Notes: generated from the sequence alone by a model not told the origin. 62,559 nt of DNA from Hypsibius dujardini (GCA_001579985.1 LRSR01012076.1:1-62559); one strand, 5' to 3'; counted from the stretch's first letter, positions 46,276 to 58,859 are shown. A program made the numbers and translations.

Positions 46276-49200
46276 TTAGTAAAGGAGCCCGTGATATTTT
46301 GAAAGATAATATTGCGTATGTTCACGTTCGTGGACGGATTGTAGTGTAGGATGATGATGTAGTAGCACGGGATTTAACTGCCACGTATGGTTGTCATTTG
46401 GATTGACTATACGGTCCCAATTCCACCTGTTTCAACAACCAATTTAATATAGCAGGTACCGGTACCACTAATCCTGGAAAGGCGCGTTTCGTTACCGAGG
46501 GGCGGTAACCCAAACAACTCTCCTAAGAATCCAATGAGATCTAAACTCCTAGCAATGCCATTCGATTCAAATTTTGTATTTTCACAAAAATCATGTAAGA
46601 ATAAAATTAATAATAGATGGTTTACTTTAGTATGTGCCTGAAATGCATTTTTTTGTTGACTTCGTTCTACATATTTATTATATTTAGATCTTACTTTTTA
46701 CCTTAGCTCAAAAGTATTTTTTTAAAGAGTAAAATTTTAAATCGAATGGCAGTGCCAGGGACCCAGACCCCGCTGTACTTTAAAGGGGGCCTTCGAGGGA
46801 TGAGCTTGGTTTGCCACACCTTGGTAATCGAAACGCCTATTTGTAGTGCACACGCAAAATTATTTGTTATGAATAGTGCCACGTGTCGAACTAACCGTAA
46901 ACAAATGGTTGATCCTGTCAGAAAAAGCATGGAAGCCAGTGCGGCGGCCACTGCCACATTTTTTGTGGATATCACTATGAGACAAAATATTACAAGTTGA
47001 AGCAATATTCCTCGTGCCCGTGTTCACAAACGATTTTTCATTTCATAGTGGTCTAATACTAACCAGACGCTGCGCAAATTCCGTCTATCCCGGTAAAGCC
47101 ACAAACAGGAACGTCCCGTGGTGCTGTGCCGTTTATCCCCGGCCAAGTAATCCACCGATCGGTGCTCCAGTGCAAATTACCGCTAGCCCACATGTAAGTC
47201 CCGACGATCTAGCAAAAACACCTAACATATTTTACAACATTTTTTAATAATATAACTTATACCATTTCTCAACCAACATAATCTATACTCCGCGGTTGAT
47301 CCGCATTCATTGCAATTTGCTCATAAGTTTAGCTTTCAGTTTCTTTCTGCATGGGGTGATGAAAAATATTGATGTTTTTACTACGGCTTTTTTTAATGAT
47401 TCAATTTATCAAAAAACGTTTGGCAGTGTTAATTGACTTTGAGAACTGCATGTAGGTGAATGAGAGTGAGATGGGAAAAGTGAGAAGGTGTATAGCGGTT
47501 CGATTACCACTTGTTGCTTTAGGTACCCTACCGAACAATCCTTAAATTATGACAATACCGAGTAGCTAACCTGCATAGTACCGGTAGTTGTATTGAAGCC
47601 AAAAATGTTGAGATCAAGGTTCCTCGATCGATCGCCAGAAATGAGAACATCCCCTGTCGACAGTCGGGCAGTCCGATTCGCCAACTTTCCCACCAAATTG
47701 ACGCCTCCACATTCATCGGAAAGATGTTCTGATTCGGTTGCAGCCTTAACAAACAGCTCGACTGCTTCGTAGGATGATTTAATGGGTGGCAAATCTAGGG
47801 GCTACACGTGGCAGAAAGACAAAATTTGGATATAATGTTGATACTCCGTGATTCAATGAGATCTTAGTGCTTCGAAGTACCAGATGTCCATCAGCGTAAG
47901 TGACGTTATATGCATTAGCGGACCTCCTTATTATGGCCGAGTTGAGCGCTTTCAGCTCGTCACCACCAGGGCGGTAGGTAAGAAAGAACAGAGATTGATA
48001 GATCCTCGAAACCTGTCAATGAAATTGCTGATATATTGGCTCCTCCCCTTAGTAGCAGTCCCTTTAATGGCGGATCATATTAGGTTGTTCTGTACCGAAT
48101 CATTGAATGGGTAGGCAAAATGGTCGATTGTACCGTACTCGTCCACCTGCGAAGGCTGTACGTTGAAGAAGACCTGTAAGATTAGGCAAGTAATCATAGA
48201 TCTCACAAGGGGTCGGAACGGGTCATCACACCCCGATTTCTCTGAATTTTGTTTTGCAAATAGTGGACTTAAAATGAAGATTTTAGAAAAATATTTCAGC
48301 GGCCTTCGAGGTCTGGTATCGGCAGGAACAAAATCGAAAGCTTCCAGATCTCCCTAACGAATTTACCCTACATCCCAACACTATAAAAACATCGTTTGTT
48401 TTGGAAAACGTTTGATTCCAAGATTTTTGACACCCGCCCACTTCAAATTTGATGTTAAATCGATACCGGGTAGGGATGGCATCAAATGTCAAATGTCAAA
48501 TTCAAATGAAATCATGTTTCATGACATAAAGGAGTGATAAGAAATCAAATGATCAAATGATCAAATGACAATCAAATCAAATCATACTGTAGCTTTTCGT
48601 CATTTGATGCTATTCCTGGTGCCGGATGTCTCGTTGGTATGAAATTTACACAGTACGCATGTACTTACGTAATCGCCGTCAGCCATACTCGCATCATTAG
48701 CGCGTCTCTAAATCGAGCACAACATTATTACTAGAATTAATTTCACCTTTCGTCCCTTCGAAATATGAATCGAAATGTCACAGTAAAGTGCAATCAATTC
48801 TGGATCGACGGTATGTACGGTAAGCTTCTAATACGTACCAGAATTTGAACGGCTGTAGTGCCGAGAGTTAGCAATATTATCACTAAAACCAAAACGTGAA
48901 TTAACTATATTTTTAGGCCACACAAAATGAGAGGGAGCGATGAAACTACCTCTGCTTCGTAATTTGGCGCGTTCAAGAACTGCTTTGACGGTCAGTTGGG
49001 AGTTGTCTACCATCGTCAGCAGCTCCAAGGTAAACGGTTCGACAGACGCCCTGGAGCTGGCCATCAATTGAGATGCCAAAAACTTGTAAAACGGCGTCAA
49101 CGCCTTGCCCTCCACAAAAATGGTGGCATGGTACCACGCGTAATACGACATGATTTCCAGAAGCACCCTGGCGTAGCCCACGTAGGTGCCCATGAGGGCG

Positions 49201-51440
49201 ACAGCAGTGGGTGACCCGATGTCGGGATTGAGGAAGCTATTACTGGCCATGGAGCTGAAAAATATGAGTTCGGAAGTTGCGTGACAGTATGATAAAAGAT
49301 TTGTCGCGAATTACGCTCACTGCGGGAAAATGTACTAACAAATAAATGAACCCTTACTTTGAAAAGAGCAACCAGTCACGTCCTGCGTAATCGGAAAAAG
49401 ACATCCTGGGCATTATTACAGTACCGTGACAAATTGGACAAGACCACGTGGGAATGTGAGCTCCGTCAAGCTAGACTCACCTCTCGCCAAACTGGCAATC
49501 CCAGAGGAGTCGGCACAGCCTAAACGAAATCGAACGCAACCCGAGGGCTTGGATAAATGTGAGACATTTTTACCTAGAAATCAACCCTAAACACAGCAGT
49601 TTAAAACTCTAAAGCTGCAATAGCTGAACCCATACAGAGTAACAGATTATCCTTGAACAGTACAGAGGGTCTGCCAGTAAAGTGCGGACAGTTTCAGATA
49701 TGTCGATTTTTTATTATGACGACGCCATAATTTCACAAACCGTTTTTGTTACAAAACATAAGCAGGCTCCTGTCCTCTAATAAAAGTCCTTCGCTCAAGA
49801 AATCAGACAAAATTTAGTGAAGATATAGCCAACACTCCTGCAACTTTAATAATGGTCGATATTTTAGACATTTTCTCCCTGTGGGATAATCAGAATGGCT
49901 GCCAAGTTTTTGTTTTTTATGCAATCTTTTCCTGATTGTTTCAGTGAGTAGAAAGGAGGAGGAGGATGCCATTTTAACAATACTGTTCTTTATTCCTGTG
50001 CAAAGTAAAGCAAAAAAGACACTGATTTATAGATTGAGGCTCTGCAAAATAAAGATGATGTTATTCATATCTAATGTGTTTTAGTTTCAATTGTTCTAGA
50101 GTTTGATGGCTTTCCTTTTTTATTTGTCTACTAATTAGAATGTGTGATACATCTGCGGTCATTATGAGACTTATACGGGCAACGTCGGGCCAGGTGGGAC
50201 TGAAAAAGTCAATTATATTGGTAACCCTTTCAGCATGTAAAAAGCCTAAAAATAAAGGCTCTTCTGACGCTATAACAACGCCACTTAGACCATTTTAATT
50301 AGTTCTTCCCGGGTAAGTATCAGATTACATTCAAACTCAATTTCAGCAAATTTAAACTATTTCCTGATCTGAAAGTTGAAAAATAAGTGGTCGGGATACT
50401 CTAGTTTTTCGGTGTTATTGTTTTAAAGAAACTATCTGCACTTTGCTGGGACCCTCTGCAAGGTTGACCCCTCCCATCCGCCCAATGAGTTATGGCGCAA
50501 CCGCGAATAGGATCTGAAGCACAAGGGGGCACTGGGAGTGCCGCTGACCAATAAGTTCGATTGGTTGGAGGGGGAAGGAGTTTTCATATTTATTTAATTC
50601 GTGGCTGGAGGTGTTAGTTGGCTATTCTATTTCACCAGCCAAGGGGAACAAACTTCATGCCCCCAAATGGGGTTATAAGAGGCCCTCAATTGTTTTCTAC
50701 AATTTTGGAACAGGGCTGCCCGCAACTTTAATTTTATTTGCATTCAGAACAAATGGAAACAAATCTCCCTCTCCACCCCCCACCAAGTCCGTCCGTCACG
50801 GATAGGATCATCTCAAAACTAGTTTTAACAAGAAATACAGAGAACAAACCGCAGGAACCAGAAGTGAAGAAGTTCTGCTTGAAAGCATACTACCGGGTAA
50901 GCTCACAATAGTTCTTATCGAGATGTAATGTTCTATTGTGATTTTGACTTTCCAAATGCTTAGTTCGATCAGTGATTAGCGTAAATGCTGAAATTCAATG
51001 ATCAGACCACTGAAAAAATAATTTGATATGATACAACCTCACTGGTTAACAAGATCATTAATCAACGAAACACGAAAACCTTACTAAAGAACATTTCGCA
51101 TTTGAATACCTGTTGTCAGTATGGCGTAACAGTCCGTAGAGCGCTTGCTACTGTAGACATACTCCGAGAGCATGGACACGCTCTGGGATGTGACTTCGTC
51201 ACAACTCCGAAAGGATGTGTTAAAAAGATGTTCCATGGTAATGTTGAGGTCATGGTTGTGGGAAGCCTGAGCCTTCTCAATGGCAACGTCCATAGCCGGA
51301 GCCATGTGAAGAAGGTCCACGCTGAAATTGTACGGCATCAGAGTAATGATTTCGATGTGTCGTGAGGAGACAGTGGAGCCATGAAGATGCATCACCATCA
51401 GAGAAACCGTAGTAAAATACAGAACGTCTTGTAAAGACAT
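46276..51440 (-). CDS. R5: ANF-receptor-type single-pass receptor, second subfamily, apparent frameshift in exon 3
   Basis: Exons in transcript order: 51440-51110, 49530-49482 region (39 nt, GCADSSGIASLAR), about 49420-49350 (small exon 3), 49254-48950, 48882-48839, 48707-48669, 48173-48096, 48012-47881, 47801-47571, 47208-47064, 46974-46896, 46426-46276. All junctions agree in phase with R6 except exon 3, where the best acceptor gives one base too few (or two too many). The ectodomain includes RHIEIITLMPYNFSVDLL, GSPTAVALMGTYVGYAR, VFFNVQPSQ, LFFLTYRPGGDELK, DRSRNLDLNIFGFN and RDVPVCGF. The helix is NVAVAAALASMLFLTGSTI. The last exon reads WNWDRIVNPNDNHTWQLNP, then HEREHTQYYLSKYHGLLY and stop. 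No kinase-homology remainder or cyclase exon follows before the neighbouring peptide gene. It is either a functional gene with an assembly error or a very young pseudogene. Confidence 0.85.
48480..48595. repeat. CAAATGAT-type short tandem repeat in R5 intron 6
   Basis: Repeated caaatgtcaaat and tcaaatgatcaaatga motifs lie between R5 exons 6 and 7. Nothing else is visible there. Confidence 0.6.
49661..50462. mobile_element. Full-length MITE with CAGAGGGTC inverted ends in R5 intron 1
   Basis: The left end is tacagagggtctgccagtaa. The right end, reverse-complemented, is tgcagagggtcccagcaaag. Similarity of the ends continues through agtgcggacagtttc. Both this copy and the one at 44838 are preceded by TA, which suits a Tc1/mariner-type target, though a CAGAG end is also seen in hAT elements. 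It is non-coding. Confidence 0.65.
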
Positions 51441-52338
51441 GCTGTAGTTGGCTCTTGATTTTAGTTGGAATGGTGGCTTAAATTAATGCGGAATGGATTC
51501 GATGATCAATGGACAACTCAGAGCTCATGTTTACGTAAATTTATTTTTACTGCTACTTGTTTTGGAATGGGAAAACCCTTCCCGGAAGAACCTCGAGGGT
51601 TTTCGGGGAGGGGCCAAATTGTATGAGTTGTGCAATCACGAGCAATCTCACCTCGTCTAATTGCGACAACAACCTATTACGATCAGTGCGTGATCGCGAT
51701 TTCTCGCACCCACATGCAAGCTAGTTTGTGCATACAGTGTATCGGTAGGTATGTCTTACCACTAGACAGTAGGCACACAACTGACGCATCAATCCGAACA
51801 TGATGCCGCTATTGATGATTTTCACATTGCTTGAGTGCTTATTCTCTGTCAGTAGCCTCATAACTGATTAGAAGGTTGAGAGCTGCTCCGACATTACTAG
51901 AAAACAGTTGGTCTAAAATTTCATCCGTCATTCTTCAAAGCAGCATTAGCGTTTGCCTAAATCATGAGCATTTGTGAGCACAGTTAGACAAAAATCAGAC
52001 TGGAACGCTGCCTGTTTGAAAGATACTCTCATAACCAGAGGTTAGATGGACGTTTCGGGGGGCATAAGCGGAGGGGAGAAATTTTGAAAACAGATAAAAA
52101 CTTTAGGCCTCCCACATTTTAAGGGGCAGTATGACTTCCGGCTCGTTTTACTAGTGACAAAATGAAAAAAAAACAGCCCTCCCCCTTGCCGAATTTATTA
52201 AAGATGAAAAAAGCTCCCGCAACTATTCGAGTTAATTAGGTAGTGACAGTTGCCCCAGTGCATCCCCATAACGCCTCTGCTAATAACACAATGTTCGGTT
52301 CAACTACGGGAACTTTGTAAGTACGGATATTGCCAAGG
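51441..52338. other. R5 upstream / R6 downstream spacer
   Basis: Contains the R5 promoter and the R6 3'UTR. A minus-strand AATAAA at 52199-52194 lies about 140 nt after the R6 stop. No further coding exon was found for R6. Confidence 0.6.
52194..52199 (-). terminator. Candidate polyadenylation signal of R6
   Basis: Minus-strand AATAAA about 140 nt downstream of the R6 stop. If used, it closes the transcript before any kinase or cyclase exon. Confidence 0.45.
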
Positions 52339-55300
52339 TCAATAAAGAAGCCCATGGTATTTCGTAAGATAGTATTGCGTGTGTTCACGCTCGTGTATGG
52401 ACATCAGCGTGGGGTGGCCATGTAACAATACGGGATCCAGCTGCCACCGGGGACAGTCACTCCCTAGCCGTTCCCGTTGCCATCTGTAATTGGACCATTT
52501 GAAAAGATTTGACTAGTAATTATGCTGAACCACGGCGCGCATGGCTTACCTCAAGTATAATGCCGATCCCATAAGAAAGAGGAGTAACGTAAATGCCCCC
52601 GCAATTGCAACGGCTCTAACAGAAACCACTGAACAAACATAAATAAAAGTGACATGCGCTCCTGCTCCAAATTCCCTATATTTATGTTCCCATATTTAGG
52701 TATTAATATTTCGGTACCGAGAAAATTTAACTTACCCAACTCTGCGCAACTTCCGGTTGTTTCGGAAAAGCCACAAACAGGAACATCCCGTGGCGGAACG
52801 CCAGTTTTGGATAGCCAAGTGATTTTTCGAGTGTCACTCCATTGCAAATTATCCTTGGCCCACGTGTAAGTCCCAATGATCTAGCAAAACAGTGATCTGA
52901 TTCACATCTGATCGCACTATCTGTCAATGCTGCATTAAGCTTCGCAAATGAATGAAATCATACAAGAGAGGATAAATTTAAATTTCAAATCAGTTGTGTT
53001 ATACTGTTCTGTCATATGAAACAAATACTGAAAGTAAGAGCAGTGGTGCAGGAGAACCCCAATATCCTAGTGGCAGCAGTTTATTATCACAAATTAAAAA
53101 TTACCTCAAAAAATGCAAAATACTTTCACACACAACAAAACAAGTTAGGGAACGCCAGAGGCGTAACGGAGTTTTGGGGGAGGCAGCTTTTCTTACAAAT
53201 AAAAATCAAAAAGTGGCCCCCTCCTCCGGCAGCGGCACACCCCGTAATTCCCCCGTCACGCCTCTGAGAAACGCCAACAAAGGATGTCAGTATTTAGTAA
53301 TCGAATGCCAAAACCCCTCCAGTTCCTAATCGGAAGATGACCCATGAAAAAATAGCCATCTTTGACTCCTCTCCCATGCTATTTGTAGACCCTACTTGGT
53401 CTACCTGCATAGTGCTGGTTGTCACGTTGAAGCCAAAAATGTTTAGATCGAGATTGCGCGATCGATCGGCGGAAATGAAGACATCCCCTGTCGACAATCG
53501 CGTCGTCTTGTTCACCATCGTCCGTATCAAATCAAGGCCTCCGCATACCGTCTGATTGGGACTTGCGGTTGCTGCCATTACGAAGAGTTCAACGGCTTCG
53601 TATGATGACTTGATGGGCGGTAGATCAAGCGGCTAAGTCGGAAGAGGATTATTCACGTTCTGGTTCGCAGAATATAAACCGCGAGTTCTGCATACCAGAT
53701 GCCCTTCGTCGTATCTCAAGTTGTACGCCTCGGCAGATCTCTTTGTAATGGCCGAATTGAGTTTGCGCAGTTCGTCACCTCCGGGACGGTAAGTCACAAA
53801 GAACAAGGACTGAAATGTTCTAGCAAGCTGTAAAAAAAAAGAAACAGTTAGCAAACACTTCACCAACCGACGGTGTATCTTGTACTACCGGGCAGGAGTG
53901 AGAAGAGTTCTGATGCTAACTTAAGACGATTTTCAGAGGGGAACACAAAAGGTGTCCGCTTTATACTTTTTTAGTGGAGTTTTAATTATGATGATTTTCA
54001 AAACTAGTTTTATCGGTCAGGATATGACAACTTTTCTTGGCAGACTTTTAAAGTTGAGAAAACAATGCAAGATCCATTTTTCCTGATTCTGACGGCAAAA
54101 TTTCATTTTGCAGAATGATTTAATTTAACAAATTTTGATAATATCCCTCTCAAAAATCAGTTTATAAAATCAGTTTCAATAATGGAATTATACTATATTA
54201 AACAAGCTTTTATATACTGACCGATGAAATGAATTTAACTTTACTATAAACAAATAAAGCGGAGTCATTCTGGCTTCCCCTTATGAAAATCGTCTCAAGT
54301 AAGAGGGACCCAACATTGACCCGGACCATCACTTTCTGAAAAAAGTGGGCCTAACGAAGACTGGATTGGAATCCTTAATAAAGTAGCCTATGAGGCCTCA
54401 TGCCAGCTCTTTGACGTCCTTGACAATGGAGTTTATGCCGATCTAGAGGCGAGTTTCAGTGTCTAGTCAAATTTAGCCCAGATTTCGGCTTCAGGCCAGA
54501 TTTTTAAGAACAAAAATTAAATGCCATGGGAACCAAGACTTCCGGGCTCTCCTCCATTTAGTTGCCACTGCTACAAGGTACCGCACAGAAGCCATTTGCA
54601 TACCGAGTCATCAAAAGGGTGCGCAAATTGTCCGATTGTGCCATACTCTTCCATTTGGGAAGGTTGCACATTGAAGAAGACCTGTAACGGAACCGCGTGA
54701 TTATAAAATCAAGTCAGTGTCATTATTACTCGTTTCAAGTGTTTTTAATACACGCACGTATTCACCGTTAGCCAAACCCAAGTCATGGGCTTGTTTCTGC
54801 AAAAAACAGCGTAAAATTATTAGCATTTTCTTCAATTATTCTAAACTGAAACATGCCTATGCCACCTACCAGAATGTTTAGAGCGGTTTTGCCAATACTA
54901 AGCAATACTAACACTGAAATCATTAAAAATTAAAGATGGTTGTGATGACTATATTTTACAGGGTGCTGTAGGTTGGTCTTGAAAGTCTGACCTCTGCTTC
55001 TCGATTTGGCGTGTTCAAGGGCTGCTTTGATAGTCACATTGGAGTTGTCTACAATCGTCAATATCTCCAATAGAAACGGTTCAAGCGATGCCCTGGAGCT
55101 GGCCACTAATTGAGCAGCTAAGCCTTTGTAATAGGGTGAGACAGCCTTGCCCTCCAGCAAAATTGTTGCGTGGTACCACGAATAATACGACATGATTTCC
55201 AGGATTACCCTAGCGTAACCCACGTAAGTGCCCATCAAGGCAATGGCTGTGGGCGAACCGATGCCGGGATCCAGGAAGCTATTACTCGCAAAGGAACTGT

Positions 55301-56331
55301 AAATGAAGAAACAAATCACAACGGCAAAACAAGTTTCACAATAGGTTGCATACGAAGTACGGGTGTACACTTCTGAATACACAAACTTTGACAACAATAG
55401 CCGGTCATGTCCTGGGTAATCAAGATAAACATCTCCACCATTATATGGTGACTAGTTAGGTGAATACAGTGTGCTCATGGGGGGGGGGGGAATGAGTGAA
55501 AAATGGGTGGCAGGCTCACCTCTGGCCAAACTCGCAATTCCAGAAGAGTCGGCACAACCTAGAAAACAAAAACATCATGTGGAGATTAATACGTTGCAAA
55601 GGTAGATGTATTTAGCATAGAAAAGCATAGAAAGTACTCTTCTGTCATCGTAATTTCAAGTTATACAATGTAACTAGTCTCTCCCCCTAATGAGATGCGA
55701 TGAACGCATTGGTAGTTTCTGATTGTTCAGTTGTTGCGCGAAAGTCGCCAAGAGTCAATGAAAATTCAAACACAACCGAAATTAGTTTAACAATGCAAAA
55801 CTAATCAATTTTTATAACTAACAGAATTAGTTTTGGCGAAGAAATTTCTGCTGAGCGGAAACCTTAGAATAATTATCAGATCGATGTGCAGGTGATGCTG
55901 AGACGCTTATTCTAAAATCTATTTTGTGAGTGAAATTAGCATTTGAATAAAGTATCCTTACCTGTTGTGACTACAGCAGAGCAATCTGCCGAACGCTTAC
56001 TGTTGTACACATACTCCGAAAGCATCGATACACTCTGTGATGCGACCTCGTCACAGCTACGCCATGAAGGGTTGAAGAGATGTTTCATAGTAATGTTGAG
56101 TTCATTTTGATGGACAGCCTGGGCCTTGTCCAGAGCAATATCCATAGCTGGAGCCACGTCAATTAGATCAACGGTAAAATTGTACGGTAAGATGGTAATG
56201 ATCTCGATATGTCGGGCTGAAGCGTTACAACCAATAATAATCTCTAGCAGAGTAATGCAAGTCACAAAACAATGAAGCACTCCCCTGGAGATCATGGCGG
56301 TTTTATCCTTGACCGAGGTTGCTTTTGGCAT
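52339..56331 (-). CDS. R6: ANF-receptor-type single-pass receptor without kinase/cyclase domains, second subfamily, 549 aa
   Basis: Exons in transcript order: 56331-55962, 55558-55520, 55432-55387, 55296-54992, 54913-54870, 54796-54758, 54681-54604, 53827-53696, 53632-53405, 52880-52736, 52628-52550, 52483-52339. They sum to 1650 nt in one frame. A second ATG at 56295 gives a better signal peptide (VLHCFVTCITLLEIIIGC) and 537 residues; it may be the true start. The ectodomain begins RHIEIITILPYNFTVDLI. Shared R5 motifs are GCADSSGIASLAR, GSPTAIALMGTYVGYAR, VFFNVQPSQ, FFVTYRPGGDEL, DRSRNLDLNIFGFN and RDVPVCGF. The helix is VRAVAIAGAFTLLLFLMGSA. The tail of 48 residues, WQRERLGSDCPRWQLDPVLL then HEREHTQYYLTKYHGLLY, ends at the same place as R5's. 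Compared with R2-R4, exon 2 is split in two and exons 8 and 9 are fused. Confidence 0.9.
53920..54303. mobile_element. MITE in R6 intron 7
   Basis: The left end is acttaagacgattttcagag. The right end, reverse-complemented, is acttgagacgattttcataa. The family is shared with 38716-39362. It is non-coding and lies between R6 exons 7 and 8. Confidence 0.7.
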
Positions 56332-57620
56332 TCACGTAGGAATTATTTTTTAAAAGACAATTGAGTATTTACATCTTGGACAAGGGGAATAAAGTAAGGA
56401 TTTCTGGGTTGCGGATGTCTGTTTCTCACGTAGATTTTTCGCTGATTGCCCCATGGGATTTATTCCGATTCATAAACCACAAGTCCTTCGTGATAGAATT
56501 GTCAGTGGCCATTAACAATTCGATTTCCGTTCATGGTCTAAAGACACGAGCGAAGTATTCAGTAATCAAATATTTCATTAGTAACCGTATCTTCCCTTTA
56601 ACTGAAAGAAGATAGCTGGGGCATGGTACCAGAATATCGAAGCATTGATGGTTCAATAATGATGGTTTTCATATTAATCGACAATTTACCAATTATTACA
56701 GAGGTTAAGGGAAATCAGGATGAGTCCAGTTTTGCATTTCGTAAATGTTTACGGGAATAAACGCAATTTGATCGGCGCGTCGTCGCAGACGTCAAAACGT
56801 GTTTTGTCTGCTTATTTTGAGACATGCAATCAGAGACGCTCATATTGATTAATTAAAACGATAACAAATTAAAGTTCAAGCTTGAGCATGCTCAGAAGAA
56901 ACTCTCGCAATTAGGCGCCGGAAACACGACTAAAAAAATAAAGCTCAGCTCTACAGAGCCTCCATCTTCTCATCATAACTAACTGATTCGGTTTGCCATT
57001 TGTTACTATATAGTAGCTGAAAAATAAACACGTTTTTTTGTACATACGGTCCGTCAAGAAAAGAAATCTCAAAAATGAAGGTTGCATGATGTACAGATAT
57101 AATGCCGGTACTGCCACATCTCCCAACAGAGCTACAGGAGTATACGAGTATAGACAAATGCAAACCCTAATACAAATTTTTGTATGTACCGAATTCGGCA
57201 CGAATAAAAATCCACACTTTCTGCGGGATTTCTTCCCGGACAAAAATCTAACCCTTAATTTAGTACATTAGATGTCTGTTCCGGACATTTTTTACCCTGC
57301 GGACAATTGTGCTTGAAATATTTGTCTTGAATTTGCCGGGTGATAAACTTTGTCCGTAAAAACTCATAACCGATCCGGCAAAAAATAGACAAATACGTAA
57401 CATATTTTCCATTTTTTTCGCATTAAAAAGTTTTATACGTGTCACGACGAATGCATTACATTTGCATTATTTATATGTCAGGTGCGAAAACACTTTGCCG
57501 ACGCGTATTAGAGACACTTGATGGATTAAAAAAGCAGTATGTAGTGACCTTGAAGATGAAGTCTAAAGCACAGCTCGATGCACACTATAAAAGGCAATAA
57601 ATATCGTTAGTAAAGCAAAC
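56332..57620. other. R6 upstream region
   Basis: Mostly A+T-rich sequence. Open frames at 56911-57271 overlap on both strands and show no domain or splice pattern. The R6 promoter should lie at the start of the interval, but no convincing TATA or initiator stands out. Confidence 0.5.
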
Positions 57621-57623
57621 TAA

Positions 57624-58434
57624 GGATATCATTTATCGTAAGAATACGAAGGACGCATCCGGTCATTGAAGGCCTTGCACCACACTCTCCTGAGATGCTT
57701 CTTCGTTGGCATTTCTTGGTCCCACTTAGTGTGCAAATATTCCCGAGTGTTGTTGTTTCGGACGATGGATAGCTGACCTGTAGCGAGAAACGTTGGGCTA
57801 AGGAATTTCAATTTATTTACGGGGATGGTCATTTAGATAATAATAGATTCTTCAAAAATAAATATTATATAGATAATTTCAAAAACTTAAGATGCTATCA
57901 ATACAGTTCCAATTATAGTTTCAATTATAGCTTCTCTCATAGTATCTGAATCGTGGAAATGTGTTAACGTAAGTCAGTATTTTGGAAAAAGCCTTAAAAA
58001 ATTACTCGTGCAAAATGCAAAATGAGCCGTTAATAGTTTCAGTTGGATATCTTACTATAGAGTACCTTGATGCACTTGCTGCCAAACAGCTTAGCAAATC
58101 CGACAGATCCTTGTTTCACCGCGCGAACTCGAATGATATCAGCAGGTGCGATCAGCAATTTCCACAACAATTTGGTACCGTACTCTTTTAAAGTCCGATT
58201 CATTCTCCAGCGACATGAGATCTCCACGACTAATCCACACTGGAGCATCCGCGGTGCCGATATTCTTCGAAGTCGATAGGTCCACAGCATCCGGTTCGTT
58301 CGAAATGAAAAATCCACACCGACAATTTCTGTAAATTGAAATAAAATGACATCAGAGGTGACAGAGTGCCTATTTTTTCGGACTTACAAACGCCTTGATG
58401 AGATACAAAACTTTAACCAAACAGAATGCTGTCG
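57624..58434 (-). CDS. Weak candidate for a small minus-strand gene
   Basis: Possible exons: about 58434-58387 (ATG, hydrophobic AFCLVKVLYLIKA, donor gtaagt), 58330-58070 (acceptor tttacag, donor gtactc) and 57782-57629 (acceptor cgctacag). Splice sites look good, but no reading frame runs cleanly through all three. In exon 2 the most protein-like frame (CGFFISNEPDAVD, MSLENESDFKRVRYQ) meets TGA near 58140. It could be a decayed gene or chance. I recognise no family. Confidence 0.25.
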
Positions 58435-58859
58435 AATGGGTCATTTTGGAGGCTTATATCATTATTGTTATTTCATTAATTTTAGGTTTTGTATGTCTAA
58501 AAAAAACTAAAACAGGACAAATGGATTAGAAAATACATAACACTGATGCTGTACTTGAAGTAACCCTGCAGTTATACTGTCTCGTCGAAAGCCTCCTTGA
58601 TAATTTTAAAGCATCATAAGAGGTACATAAATTATTGTTACCAAGCTTTTCGGGCTTCTTGGGCCCTTTCTTGGTATGCACAATTTTAATGACTGGTCAT
58701 AGCCGAGGATATCTTCTTTTTCTGCAAAGAAATAAGTGAGATCTAATTAAGTTCGTAACCAAACCAAATCCAAGGAAATCAGAGCGTACATACGTTCGTC
58801 CAAGGAACTCGAGTCAACATTATTGCCAATATTCTCCTGAACTAGAAATTAACATTTCA

